Source of the DNA: an uncultured Eubacteriales bacterium
GTDB lineage: Bacteria > Bacillota > Clostridia > Oscillospirales > Oscillospiraceae
Reading direction: 5' to 3'
DNA length: 16,123 nt
Assembly (NCBI GenBank): GCA_900549885.1
Contig: URQA01000049.1
Location: 1-16,123 of the forward strand
The position numbers and the translations under genes were made by a program. Positions within the stretch are counted from its first letter, which is position 1, and every line of letters begins with the position of its first letter. The notes beneath the pieces were generated by a model. That model did not search any database. It had not been told where the DNA came from and worked only from the letters and a program-made list of their open reading frames with translations. This document shows positions 7,980 to 14,175 of the stretch, in pieces.

Positions 7980-8036
7980 TTGTTCTCTTCCTTTCCTTTG
8001 AATATTCCATGTTCGACTGGGCTTTTGCTTATCGTA

Positions 8037-8065
8037 ACCATAACTCCTGAGCGCAATTTTGTAAA
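8037..8065 (-). promoter_or_regulatory. Promoter of the transport operon
   Basis: On the minus strand TTTACA (-35, bases 8065-8060) and TATGGT (-10, bases 8042-8037) are separated by exactly 17 bases. This predicts a start near 8030 and a leader of about 50 bases before the lipoprotein ATG at 7979. The -35 box lies inside the operator at 8059-8081. The same pair of boxes with the same spacing precedes the divergent flavoprotein gene (8871-8899). Confidence 0.65.
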
Positions 8066-8081
8066 TATCGCACAATCAAGT
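8059..8081 (-). promoter_or_regulatory. Operator, copy 1 (shared with the flavoprotein 2 promoter)
   Basis: The minus strand reads ACTTGA followed by the core TTGTGCGATATTTACAA. It matches the copy at 8855-8877 at 20 of 23 positions. The dyad here is imperfect (TTGTG against TACAA). It covers the -35 box, so a bound protein would most simply block RNA polymerase, although an activator cannot be ruled out. Confidence 0.6.
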
Positions 8082-8106
8082 AAGCTTCTCGCCTGCGGGA
8101 AATAAG

Positions 8107-8143
8107 ATTAAAAAAAGGAAAGACTCTTACTATGAAGTAAGAG
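8107..8143 (-). terminator. Rho-independent terminator of the HxlR-type gene
   Basis: On the minus strand CTCTTACT-TCAT-AGTAAGAG forms an 8-bp stem with a 4-base loop, followed by TCTTTCC and seven Ts. This is a clear intrinsic terminator about 29 bases after the HxlR stop codon. It separates the regulator from the transport operon, which needs its own promoter. Confidence 0.85.
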
Positions 8144-8171
8144 CCCTTCCTTGGCGTATGTATGAACTTGT

Positions 8172-8696
8172 TTAGTCCTCTGTGTGCCCGATCTCTGTTG
8201 TCCGGTAATAAGGCTGGTACATGATGCGCTCATCCTTCTCCCGGTAGCCGTGCCACATCTCGCCTAACGCGTCGATGGGCAAGCCTTTGCTCTTCATATC
8301 GTTCCAGCCCCAGTCGTACACCATGTCCAGCAGGCCAATCAGACTTTTTCCCTCGTTAGTCAGACGGTATTCCACCCGGGGCGGCACCTCGGGCAGCACC
8401 ATTCGGTAGATCAGACCGTCCTCCTGCATGTCCTTCAGGTTTTGGCTGAGCACCTTCTGGCTGATGGGGAGTTGTTTAAAAAAGCGGGAAAAATAGGTGC
8501 CTTTATCGATGTGGATGGCCCGCAGGATAAAAGGTTTCCACCGGCTGAACACGACCCGCATCATATGGTTATATGGGTCCTTGGAAATGTCAAAGACCAT
8601 CTCTCCCTGTTCCTCCGCATCCAGGATGACCTGGCGTTCCTCCGGGGTGGAGATCAGCTTCTGAAGCAGCTGCTCCTTCTCTTCGTCCAGTTCCAT
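8172..8696 (-). CDS. HxlR-family transcriptional regulator
   Basis: DNA-binding regulator of 174 residues. A charged N-terminal extension (about residues 1-38) precedes a winged-helix domain with the HxlR signature: RWKPFILRAI, SRFFKQLPISQKVLSQNLKDMQEDGLI and PRVEYRLTNEGKSL. It ends in a helix with YDWGW, which in the family mediates dimer formation. HxlR members often sense electrophiles, quinones or other small molecules. The redox-sensing cysteine usually found just before the first helix is absent here (the equivalent stretch is DPYNHMMRVVF), and the protein contains no cysteine at all, so thiol sensing is unlikely. The ATG at 8696 has AAAGGAG 7 bases upstream. It is transcribed divergently from flavoprotein 2 and upstream of the transport operon, a natural place for a local regulator of both. 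Confidence 0.88.
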   Translation of the reverse strand: MELDEEKEQLLQKLISTPEERQVILDAEEQGEMVFDISKDPYNHMMRVVFSRWKPFILRAIHIDKGTYFSRFFKQLPISQKVLSQNLKDMQEDGLIYRMVLPEVPPRVEYRLTNEGKSLIGLLDMVYDWGWNDMKSKGLPIDALGEMWHGYREKDERIMYQPYYRTTEIGHTED

Positions 8697-8741
8697 TGCG
8701 CATCTCCTTTCCTCCTGGTCCCATCCCGTATAACTGCCTCA

Positions 8742-8770
8742 ATTCTATCAAGATAAGGGCGAAAAAGCAA
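8742..8770 (-). promoter_or_regulatory. Possible promoter of the HxlR-type gene
   Basis: On the minus strand TTGCTT (8770-8765) and TAGAAT (8747-8742) are 17 bases apart, placing a start near 8735 and leaving a leader of about 38 bases. The -10 box is good and the -35 box matches only its TTG part. I see no operator like those at 8059 and 8855 over it. Confidence 0.45.
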
Positions 8771-8796
8771 GAACTGTCTACTGGTGGAGAGAACTG

Positions 8797-8806
8797 ACTT
8801 TAAAGT
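8797..8806. promoter_or_regulatory. Short palindrome in the divergent regulatory region
   Basis: ACTTTAAAGT is a perfect 10-base palindrome, followed by AAGG. It lies between the HxlR promoter and the flavoprotein 2 promoter, 27 bases behind the former and about 65 before the latter. TGACTTTA (8795-8802) recurs at 8853-8860, just before the operator core. It could be a regulator site; ten bases alone are weak evidence. Confidence 0.3.
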
Positions 8807-8854
8807 AAGGATCTAGCCCCAAAGATAGTGTGCCTACCTGACCGTAGGAAAGTG

Positions 8855-8878
8855 ACTTTATTGTGCGATCTTCACAAT
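8855..8878 (+). promoter_or_regulatory. Operator, copy 2 (shared with the transport operon promoter)
   Basis: ACTTTA is followed by the core TTGTGCGATCTTCACAA. The dyad ATTGTG-N7-CACAAT (8860-8878) is perfect. It covers the -35 box TTCACA of the flavoprotein promoter. The odd length of the centre separates it from Rex (TTGTGAA-N4-TTCACAA) and CRP-type (TGTGA-N6-TCACA) sites. The HxlR and LysR proteins encoded nearby are the first candidates for its ligand. Confidence 0.65.
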
Positions 8879-8899
8879 TCCGTCTCCCTGTGCTATGGT
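8871..8899 (+). promoter_or_regulatory. Promoter of flavoprotein 2 and the GltD-like gene
   Basis: TTCACA (8871-8876) and TATGGT (8894-8899) are 17 bases apart. A start near 8906 gives a leader of about 57 bases before the ATG at 8963. Both box composition and spacing copy the transport operon promoter at 8037-8065. Confidence 0.65.
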
Positions 8900-8962
8900 A
8901 AAGAAAATGGAACCTGGAAGGGGAACATTCCATATGGCCCCAGGGAAGAAGGAGTGTGTGCC

Positions 8963-10660
8963 ATGTATCAGATCAAAGATTCATGCAGTGGCTGCCATAC
9001 CTGTGAACTGGCCTGCCCAATGCAGGCTATCCACTATGACGGACCCCGGTATCAAATCGATCCAGAGCTGTGTGTGGAGTGCGGGCTGTGCCAGACGCTG
9101 TGCCCCACCTGCTCCATTTATGATGTAGATGAGAAGCCGACGGTCACGGCCCATGAAAAAATCATCCGGGAGTGCGACCTAGTGGTGTGCGGCGGAGGAA
9201 CTGGATTGGTGACTGCCATAAAGGCGGCACAGCTGGGCAAGAAAGTCATCCTGCTGGAGAAGGCTGGACGGGTAGGAGGCAACACTGATATCGCCCATGG
9301 CTTTTTCCCCGTCTATTCCAAGCTCCACGCTGAGCAGGGCATCGAGGACGTCCGGGAGGAAGCGGTGCGGGTTATGGTGGAGCGCACCGACGGTGTGATC
9401 GGAGAGGATATCATGCGCACCGCTATCTACGGCTGCTCAGAGTTTTTTGACTGGCTGCTGGACTTTCCCCACACCCGGGAGTATTACACAGTGGAAAAGC
9501 TGGGAGACAAGCGGGAAGCAGGACCCATCTACGGCCCGGCAGTCACCCATTTCGTCCGGCGCATCGAGAATGTTCGGAGCTTGGATCCCTCTATCGGCCC
9601 GGGCTGGGCGGGCACCTTTATCAAGCAGACCATGCTGGACGCGATCCCTGCGCAAAAGCTGAATGTGGAAATTCTGCTTCAACATGAGGCCAAGCACCTC
9701 ATCACCGATGAGAGCGGGCGGGTCACCGGGGTGGTGGCCTTGGATCCCGGTGGTGAGACGGAGATCCGCTGCCAGGCGGTGGTACTGGCCACTGGAGGAT
9801 TTGGCAGCAGCGATGAGAAGTTGCAAAAATACGCGGGATTTTTTGATGTAGACCGGCCTGTCACCCGCTTTTCCGTACCCAGTGACACCGGGGATGCCAT
9901 CGACATGCTCCAGGAGCTGGGGGTGGAGCCCGACCCGGAACGGCTGTTTGTATCCTTCTTCGGCCCGGCCCATCACCCGTACAGCTATTCCCTCTACCGG
10001 CTCATTGAGGAACCGTCCAACCTCTCAGTGGACCTCAACGGCGTGCGCTGGCAGGATGAGTCCGGCGGGCTGTTTACGGGCATGAAAAATATCACTGGCC
10101 ATCCCAAGGAATGCACCTGGAACATCTTTACGCAGAAGAACGTGGATGACATTTTCCGCAGATTCCTCAGCGATCCGTCTTTGGCAGATGAGATCGAGTG
10201 CTACGAGCACTACCAGGAGGACCTGGACCGGGAGGCGGAATATAAAATCCCGCCGGTGGTCAAGGCGGACACAGTGGAAGAGCTGGCGCTGAAGCTGGAC
10301 ATGGACCCGGCGGTGCTGATTAGGACGGTTACCAATTACAACCGCTGGTGCCGGCAGGGACAGGACGAAGAATTTGGCAAGGCGGCGGAGCACCTGATCC
10401 CCCGGGACGTGGGGCCGTTTTATGCCGTCTACGCCCAGCGGTTTTCCGAAGCGGCCATGGGCGGCCTGATGGTCAACGCCGAGTGCCAGGTGCTGCGCAA
10501 CGACGGCACTGTGATCCCCGGGCTGTACGGCGTGGGGGATGCCACCTCGGCCATGCACCGCCGGGAAAAGCTGGCAGTGATTTCTGAACTGACTTGGGCG
10601 GTGGCCTCCGCCTACCGCTCCGCAGTCCATGCGGTGAATGAGATGGAGGTGCGGACATGA
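8963..10660 (+). CDS. Ferredoxin-fused FAD-dependent oxidoreductase (fumarate reductase flavoprotein-like), copy 2
   Basis: Cytoplasmic flavoprotein of 565 residues, similar in layout to the copy at 336-2045. The N-terminal ferredoxin domain has CSGCHTCELACP (C8, C11, C14, C18) and CVECGLCQTLCP (C37, C40, C43, C47), enough for two [4Fe-4S] clusters. The FAD-binding region begins VVCGGGTGL (74-82) and continues EKAGRVGGNT. The C-terminal FAD contacts include AAMGGLMVNAE and GLYGVGDATSA. The glycine loop is one residue shorter than in copy 1 (CGGGTG against GGGGSG). It should take electrons through its clusters and reduce a substrate bound at the flavin, probably an enoate-like double bond; the substrate is unknown. 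The ATG at 8963 has AAGGAG 8 bases upstream and follows a well-placed promoter; the longer frame from 8828 starts upstream of the promoter. It overlaps the GltD-like gene by ATGA, so the two are probably partners. Confidence 0.9.
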   Translation: MYQIKDSCSGCHTCELACPMQAIHYDGPRYQIDPELCVECGLCQTLCPTCSIYDVDEKPTVTAHEKIIRECDLVVCGGGTGLVTAIKAAQLGKKVILLEKAGRVGGNTDIAHGFFPVYSKLHAEQGIEDVREEAVRVMVERTDGVIGEDIMRTAIYGCSEFFDWLLDFPHTREYYTVEKLGDKREAGPIYGPAVTHFVRRIENVRSLDPSIGPGWAGTFIKQTMLDAIPAQKLNVEILLQHEAKHLITDESGRVTGVVALDPGGETEIRCQAVVLATGGFGSSDEKLQKYAGFFDVDRPVTRFSVPSDTGDAIDMLQELGVEPDPERLFVSFFGPAHHPYSYSLYRLIEEPSNLSVDLNGVRWQDESGGLFTGMKNITGHPKECTWNIFTQKNVDDIFRRFLSDPSLADEIECYEHYQEDLDREAEYKIPPVVKADTVEELALKLDMDPAVLIRTVTNYNRWCRQGQDEEFGKAAEHLIPRDVGPFYAVYAQRFSEAAMGGLMVNAECQVLRNDGTVIPGLYGVGDATSAMHRREKLAVISELTWAVASAYRSAVHAVNEMEVRT

Positions 10661-12003
10661 ACGGGAGAAGAAAGCCCAATATGGCGCCCTGCCAGACTCC
10701 TATGGCAGAGCAGCCCATGCCGGAGCGGCTTTTCAATTTTGATGAGGTGGCCCTGGGCTACACGCCGGAGCAGGCTATGGCCGAGGCGGAGCGGTGCCTC
10801 AACTGCCCGGATCGCTATTGTTCCGCCCACTGTCCCGCCCACTCCTACATCCCGGAGTTTATCGCCGAGGTCCGGGCGGGCCGGTTTGAGGCGGCTTGGG
10901 AGCTGCTGCGGCGGACGAACCCCATGATGGAAATTTCCGGCCGGGTCTGCCCCTGTGAGCGGCAATGTGAAAGCCGCTGCACCCGGGGCATCAAGAGCGA
11001 GCCCGTGGCCATCGGACGGTTGGAGCGGTTTGTTGGAGATTGGCACCGAACCCACAGCGCATCCAATCCTCCAATGCCCCAGTCAAAGGGAAAGCGGATA
11101 GCTGTGGTGGGGGCTGGCCCGGCGGGGCTGACCTGCGCCCTTTCCCTGGCGGTAGCCGGCTTTGATGTGACCATTTATGAAAAATCCCAGCGCTTGGGCG
11201 GTATCCCCATATGGGGCATTCCCGCTTTTGTGCTCCCTGGCAATCTTATGGAATACCAAATCCGGCAGCTGCGGGAGCTGGGTGTTCCATTCCACACGGG
11301 GGCTGCTCTGGGGAGTGATTTCACAGTGGAGCAGCTTAGGGCCGCCTATGACGCCGTCTTTGTGGCCACCGGGGCGGAGCGCCCCGTGTCCCCGGCGGCG
11401 GAGGGCCTAGACCTGCCCGGTGTGGTCCAGGCCAAGGATTACTTGACGGAATCCGGCCGGTATCCCGGGAAAACAGTCTTGGTGTTCGGCGGCGGGAATA
11501 CCGCCATTGATGTGGCCCGGACCGCCTTGCGGCAGGGCGCAGACAGTGTCCGACTGGCTTACCGGCGCACTCAGGCAGATATGCCCTGCACCCAAGAGGA
11601 ATGGAGGATCGCCCAGACAGAGGGCGTGGAATTGATTCCCTTGGTTGCCCCGGACCGAATGATTGCCACCTCGGGGCGGTTGGCTGGGGTGGAGTGCAGC
11701 CAGATGGAGCTGGCACCGCCGGATTATCCCGGCGGCCGAAACAATGTCCGGCCTTCTGGCCAGCATATAGTGCTGGAGTGCGATCTGGCGGTGCTGGCAC
11801 TGGGCTTTGAGAACATTCCTGTCCCCAGCCTGCCCTGTGATAACGCAGGACGCATTATGGTCGGTCGAGACCTGGCCACGAATGTGGACGGCGTCTATGC
11901 CGGAGGTGACGCCGTCACTGGTCCGGCCACCCTGATGAAAGCGGTGGCGGCAGGCAAGGATGCGGCTGCGGCGATTTTTGCCCGGTTGGCTGAGACGTTT
12001 TGA
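10657..12003 (+). CDS. GltD/NfnB-like NAD(P)H-dependent oxidoreductase with N-terminal iron-sulfur domain
   Basis: 448-residue protein of the glutamate synthase small-subunit group. The N-terminal Fer4_20-type domain has C47, C50, C55, C59 (RCLNCPDRYC...HCP) and C98, C100, C104, C108 (VCPCERQCESRC). The FAD motif is VVGAGPAG (150-157), and the NAD(P)H-binding motif is VFGGGNTA (276-283) with YRRTQADMP after it. The C-terminal FAD contact is VYAGGDAVTGP. Such subunits pass electrons between NAD(P)H, FAD and iron-sulfur clusters and serve several different partners. No glutamate synthase large subunit is here. The ATGA overlap with flavoprotein 2 and the GGAGG site 7 bases before its ATG point to an electron-input subunit for that enzyme. 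A hairpin follows the stop codon, so the operon seems to have two genes. Confidence 0.9.
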   Translation: MNGRRKPNMAPCQTPMAEQPMPERLFNFDEVALGYTPEQAMAEAERCLNCPDRYCSAHCPAHSYIPEFIAEVRAGRFEAAWELLRRTNPMMEISGRVCPCERQCESRCTRGIKSEPVAIGRLERFVGDWHRTHSASNPPMPQSKGKRIAVVGAGPAGLTCALSLAVAGFDVTIYEKSQRLGGIPIWGIPAFVLPGNLMEYQIRQLRELGVPFHTGAALGSDFTVEQLRAAYDAVFVATGAERPVSPAAEGLDLPGVVQAKDYLTESGRYPGKTVLVFGGGNTAIDVARTALRQGADSVRLAYRRTQADMPCTQEEWRIAQTEGVELIPLVAPDRMIATSGRLAGVECSQMELAPPDYPGGRNNVRPSGQHIVLECDLAVLALGFENIPVPSLPCDNAGRIMVGRDLATNVDGVYAGGDAVTGPATLMKAVAAGKDAAAAIFARLAETF

Positions 12004-12053
12004 GACGGTCCATCAAGCTGTGGGGACGTTTGAGAGGGCTAGGATCAGATGAG

Positions 12054-12094
12054 AATACCGCGCCGCTCGGATCACCAGAGCGACGCGGTATTTT
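12054..12094 (+). terminator. Hairpin ending the flavoprotein 2 operon
   Basis: AATACCGCG-C-CGCTC (12054-12068) pairs with GAGCG-A-CGCGGTATT (12078-12092) with a single mismatch and a 9-base loop. TATTTTGAT gives a short U tract that overlaps the stem foot. Termination is likely but may be partial. The 221 bases between the stop at 12003 and the LysR start contain this hairpin, the LysR promoter and its dyad. Confidence 0.6.
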
Positions 12095-12142
12095 GATACG
12101 TATGGATGAGGCTGCGTTTGACGTTTTCGGCGCCACACGTCT

Positions 12143-12171
12143 TTGACAAGGAAGATATTTCGTGGTAAGCT
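12143..12171 (+). promoter_or_regulatory. Promoter of the LysR-type gene
   Basis: A perfect TTGACA (12143-12148) is followed after 17 bases by TAAGCT (12166-12171), a weak -10 box. The predicted start near 12178 lies inside the dyad at 12172-12186. A good -35 box with a poor -10 box and an overlapping dyad suits a regulated promoter. Confidence 0.5.
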
Positions 12172-12186
12172 ACAACATGATGTTGT
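12172..12186 (+). promoter_or_regulatory. Perfect dyad over the LysR transcription start
   Basis: ACAACAT-G-ATGTTGT is a perfect 15-base inverted repeat directly after the -10 box. It could be an autoregulatory operator for the LysR protein, or it could form a small hairpin at the 5' end of the mRNA. It has no close match to the TTGTGCGAT operator apart from the ACAA/TTGT ends, which are arranged the other way round. Confidence 0.45.
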
Positions 12187-12224
12187 CCTGCAAGCATGTC
12201 TGCCAAGATGAAAGAAGGGCGATC

Positions 12225-13175
12225 ATGGACCTATATCAGCTGGAATGCTTCCGCGTTGTGGCCTCTATGCAGCATATCAGCAACGCGGCAATGGTGCTGC
12301 ATATTACGCAATCTGCCCTGAGTAAGATCATCAACCGGGTGGAGGATTACGCGGGGATGCCGCTATTCGACCGGGTGAAAGGAAAGATTTACCTCAACGA
12401 GAGCGGCACCATCTTTGTCCGCAGCCTGGATCAGATGTTTGATGCGCTGAACGCCGGTCTGACGGAGATCCGCAGCAGCGCCCAATTTCAGCAATACCAG
12501 GTCTATGTGGCGTCGAACGCCGACAGCCTGCTCTTCCATGTGTCGGAAGAGTTTTTTGCCGGGCATTCAGACACAAATATTAAGTATTCTGTCATGAGCC
12601 CGGAGCAGATTCGCGATGGATTCCAACACGGGAAGTTGGACCTCGCGCTGACCACCTATCCGCTGATTGAACCGGGCATTGAGTGGGAGCAGGTGCTGGA
12701 GGAGGAGCTGGTGCTGGTCCTGGGACCGGAGCACCCTCTGGCTGGGCACAAAGAGATCAGCTTTGCCGAGCTCAAAGGGGTGGAGATCATGTGCGAGAGC
12801 CTCGGCGGCGACTTGCGTACCATGGTGGACCGGTGCTGTGCCAAGGCGGGATTTCACGCCAATGTAGTACTGGAAAGCGACATCGGTTCCGCCATTGGCT
12901 TCCACGAGGGGCTGCGCCGGGCAGTCACCTTTATGCCGGCCCACCGCTATATGCAAATTTACCAGGCCATACAGTCGGCCAAAGAGCCGCCCTTCCCAGC
13001 GCCCACCGCCGCCCGCCTGCGGGACCCGGTCCCAATGCGGATCACGGGGGTGGCCCGTAAGTCGGAGTATACGCTGACGGCCCAGGCTCAGGAGCTGTAT
13101 GATTATGTGCTGCGCTATTTTCAGACCATCAACATCCAAGTGGAAACATTTATGAGAGAGTATTTCTCTGAGTGA
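12225..13175 (+). CDS. LysR-type transcriptional regulator
   Basis: 316-residue regulator. The N-terminal helix-turn-helix covers about residues 1-60 with the family pattern: LYQLECFRVVA, then HISNAAMVLHITQSALSKIINRVE and PLFDR. Residues from about 90 form the two-lobed ligand-binding domain, with GKLDLALTT and ELVLVLGPEHPLAG as family-like stretches. I chose the ATG at 12225 because AAGGG lies about 5 bases upstream and the protein then starts directly at the DNA-binding helix; the frame is open further upstream to 12162 but that part has no ribosome site. It is flanked by terminators and has its own promoter. LysR proteins often control adjacent catabolic genes in response to a pathway intermediate; the SnoaL-like operon downstream and the flavoprotein operon upstream are the obvious targets. 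Confidence 0.9.
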   Translation: MDLYQLECFRVVASMQHISNAAMVLHITQSALSKIINRVEDYAGMPLFDRVKGKIYLNESGTIFVRSLDQMFDALNAGLTEIRSSAQFQQYQVYVASNADSLLFHVSEEFFAGHSDTNIKYSVMSPEQIRDGFQHGKLDLALTTYPLIEPGIEWEQVLEEELVLVLGPEHPLAGHKEISFAELKGVEIMCESLGGDLRTMVDRCCAKAGFHANVVLESDIGSAIGFHEGLRRAVTFMPAHRYMQIYQAIQSAKEPPFPAPTAARLRDPVPMRITGVARKSEYTLTAQAQELYDYVLRYFQTINIQVETFMREYFSE

Positions 13176-13209
13176 TTTAGTCTATTTTAAAAATTGGAAA
13201 GGATTTTTG

Positions 13210-13247
13210 GCGGCAATCCACAGATGTTCTGTGGATTGCCGCTTTTT
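13210..13247 (+). terminator. Rho-independent terminator of the LysR-type gene
   Basis: A perfect 14-bp stem (GCGGCAATCCACAG, 13210-13223, and complement 13229-13242) with a 5-base loop is followed directly by TTTTTGTTTGCGTTTTT. This is a textbook terminator, so the genes downstream need their own promoter. Confidence 0.92.
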
Positions 13248-13335
13248 GTTTGCGTTTTTAACAAAATGAAAAGGCGATTTTCGTCAAAGCCTATAAAATA
13301 TGCCGTTTTGGACTGACTACATTCCCCATCATCAT

Positions 13336-13364
13336 TTTACTTTTCCCGGCTCCTGCATTAAAGT
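13336..13364 (+). promoter_or_regulatory. Possible promoter of the SnoaL/NTF2-like operon
   Basis: TTTACT (13336-13341) and TAAAGT (13359-13364) are 17 bases apart. A start near 13371 would give a leader of about 59 bases, like the leaders of the two operator-controlled promoters. The box matches are modest (4 of 6 each), and no copy of the TTGTGCGAT operator is present. Between the LysR terminator and the first SnoaL-like gene I find nothing else apart from the small hairpin at 13381. Confidence 0.35.
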
Positions 13365-13380
13365 AATTCTTGGAAATCAA

Positions 13381-13395
13381 GCGGCCGCCGGCCGC
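13381..13395 (+). other. GC-only hairpin in the leader of the SnoaL-like operon
   Basis: GCGGCC-GCC-GGCCGC forms a 6-bp stem of G and C only with a 3-base loop, about 10 bases after the predicted transcription start and 35 before the ATG. It may stabilise the 5' end of the mRNA. In GC-rich DNA such a short repeat can also arise by chance. Confidence 0.3.
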
Positions 13396-13429
13396 CGAAG
13401 CACGACCACCACAGACAAGGAGTGAAACT

Positions 13430-14161
13430 ATGGGAAACAAACAGTACGCGGCCCAACAGCTGGCAGAACGCTTTGTGGACCAGCGTGAGATCCAGAATGT
13501 CATGGGAAAATACATGTTTACCACCATGATTTGCAAGGACGCTGATGTGGCAGCCCGCTTTTGGAGCAAAAAAGCGCCGGAACCTGCGCTTGGCTTGAAC
13601 GACGGCTGGTATGTGGGGCTTGACGCCATCGACGGATATTACCAGGCGATATCCGCTAACACCGCAGTCCGGTCTAAGGCCATCCAGGCCCGCTTTCCGG
13701 AAAAGCTGGGAAGCAAGACGGACGAGGAGCTCTACGGCACCGGAACCATGAACGTCCGCCCCTTGACCACCGTTTTGGTAGAGGTGGCCGGCGACGGGCA
13801 GACCGCTAAGGGGCTGTGGCAGGTGATGGGCGTGGACAATGACATCACTGAGTACGGCCCCCTGTCCACCTGGCGATGGGGCTGGGCCGCCGCCGACTTT
13901 GTGCTGGAGGACGGCCAGTGGAAGGTGTGGCACCTGCAGATGCTGGACGAGATCGTCACCCCTGTGGGCAGCAAATGGACGGAATCTGCTCCTTATCCCG
14001 TACTGCCTGAATTTGCCCATCTGGCGGATCTGACGGTGCCCGCGCCCAACCGCCCGTGCACCCTGTATACCGCCTACCGTGCGGACCGTCCCTTCCAGGC
14101 GCCGCCGGAGGCTCCTGTGCCCTATCAGACCTTTGCTGAGACCTTCAGCTACGGCGTGTGA
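13430..14161 (+). CDS. SnoaL/NTF2-like protein A
   Basis: 243-residue protein of the SnoaL-like (NTF2-like) alpha+beta cone-fold group, whose members include dehydratases, isomerases and non-catalytic binding subunits. Visible family features are an N-terminal helix with Y28, the stretch WYVGLDAIDGYY (60-71), the strand VLVEVAGDGQT (115-125) leading to W130, and DFVLEDGQWKVWHL near residue 160. The position that is histidine in B (H87) and C (H106), eight residues before the conserved glutamate of this strand, is arginine here (R110). A tail with Y213, Y216, several prolines and PYQTF (231-235) is shared with B and C. ACAAGGAGTG lies just before the ATG at 13430. It is the first gene of a tight operon with B, C and an unrecognised gene. 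The reaction is unknown; a dehydratase-like or partner-subunit role is inference. Confidence 0.82.
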   Translation: MGNKQYAAQQLAERFVDQREIQNVMGKYMFTTMICKDADVAARFWSKKAPEPALGLNDGWYVGLDAIDGYYQAISANTAVRSKAIQARFPEKLGSKTDEELYGTGTMNVRPLTTVLVEVAGDGQTAKGLWQVMGVDNDITEYGPLSTWRWGWAAADFVLEDGQWKVWHLQMLDEIVTPVGSKWTESAPYPVLPEFAHLADLTVPAPNRPCTLYTAYRADRPFQAPPEAPVPYQTFAETFSYGV

Positions 14162-14175
14162 GGAGGAGAGACGAC

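Noticed and set aside
7980..8075. N-terminal extension of the binding lipoprotein to 8075
   Set aside because: It would cover the promoter and hide the signal peptide behind 32 residues. The ATG at 7979 begins directly with MKKYLASLL.
8860..8878. Rex or CRP/FNR-type binding site
   Set aside because: The half-sites TTGTG/CACAA look alike, but the centre is one base short of both consensus spacings (Rex 7-4-7, CRP 5-6-5), and copy 1 has the same odd spacing. A local regulator is more likely; Rex remains a minor possibility.
8828..8962. N-terminal extension of flavoprotein 2 from 8828
   Set aside because: It would start upstream of the promoter boxes and before the ferredoxin domain, without a ribosome site. 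The ATG at 8963 has one.
12162..12224. Earlier LysR start at 12162
   Set aside because: It overlaps the promoter -10 box and dyad, has no ribosome site, and adds residues ahead of the DNA-binding helix.
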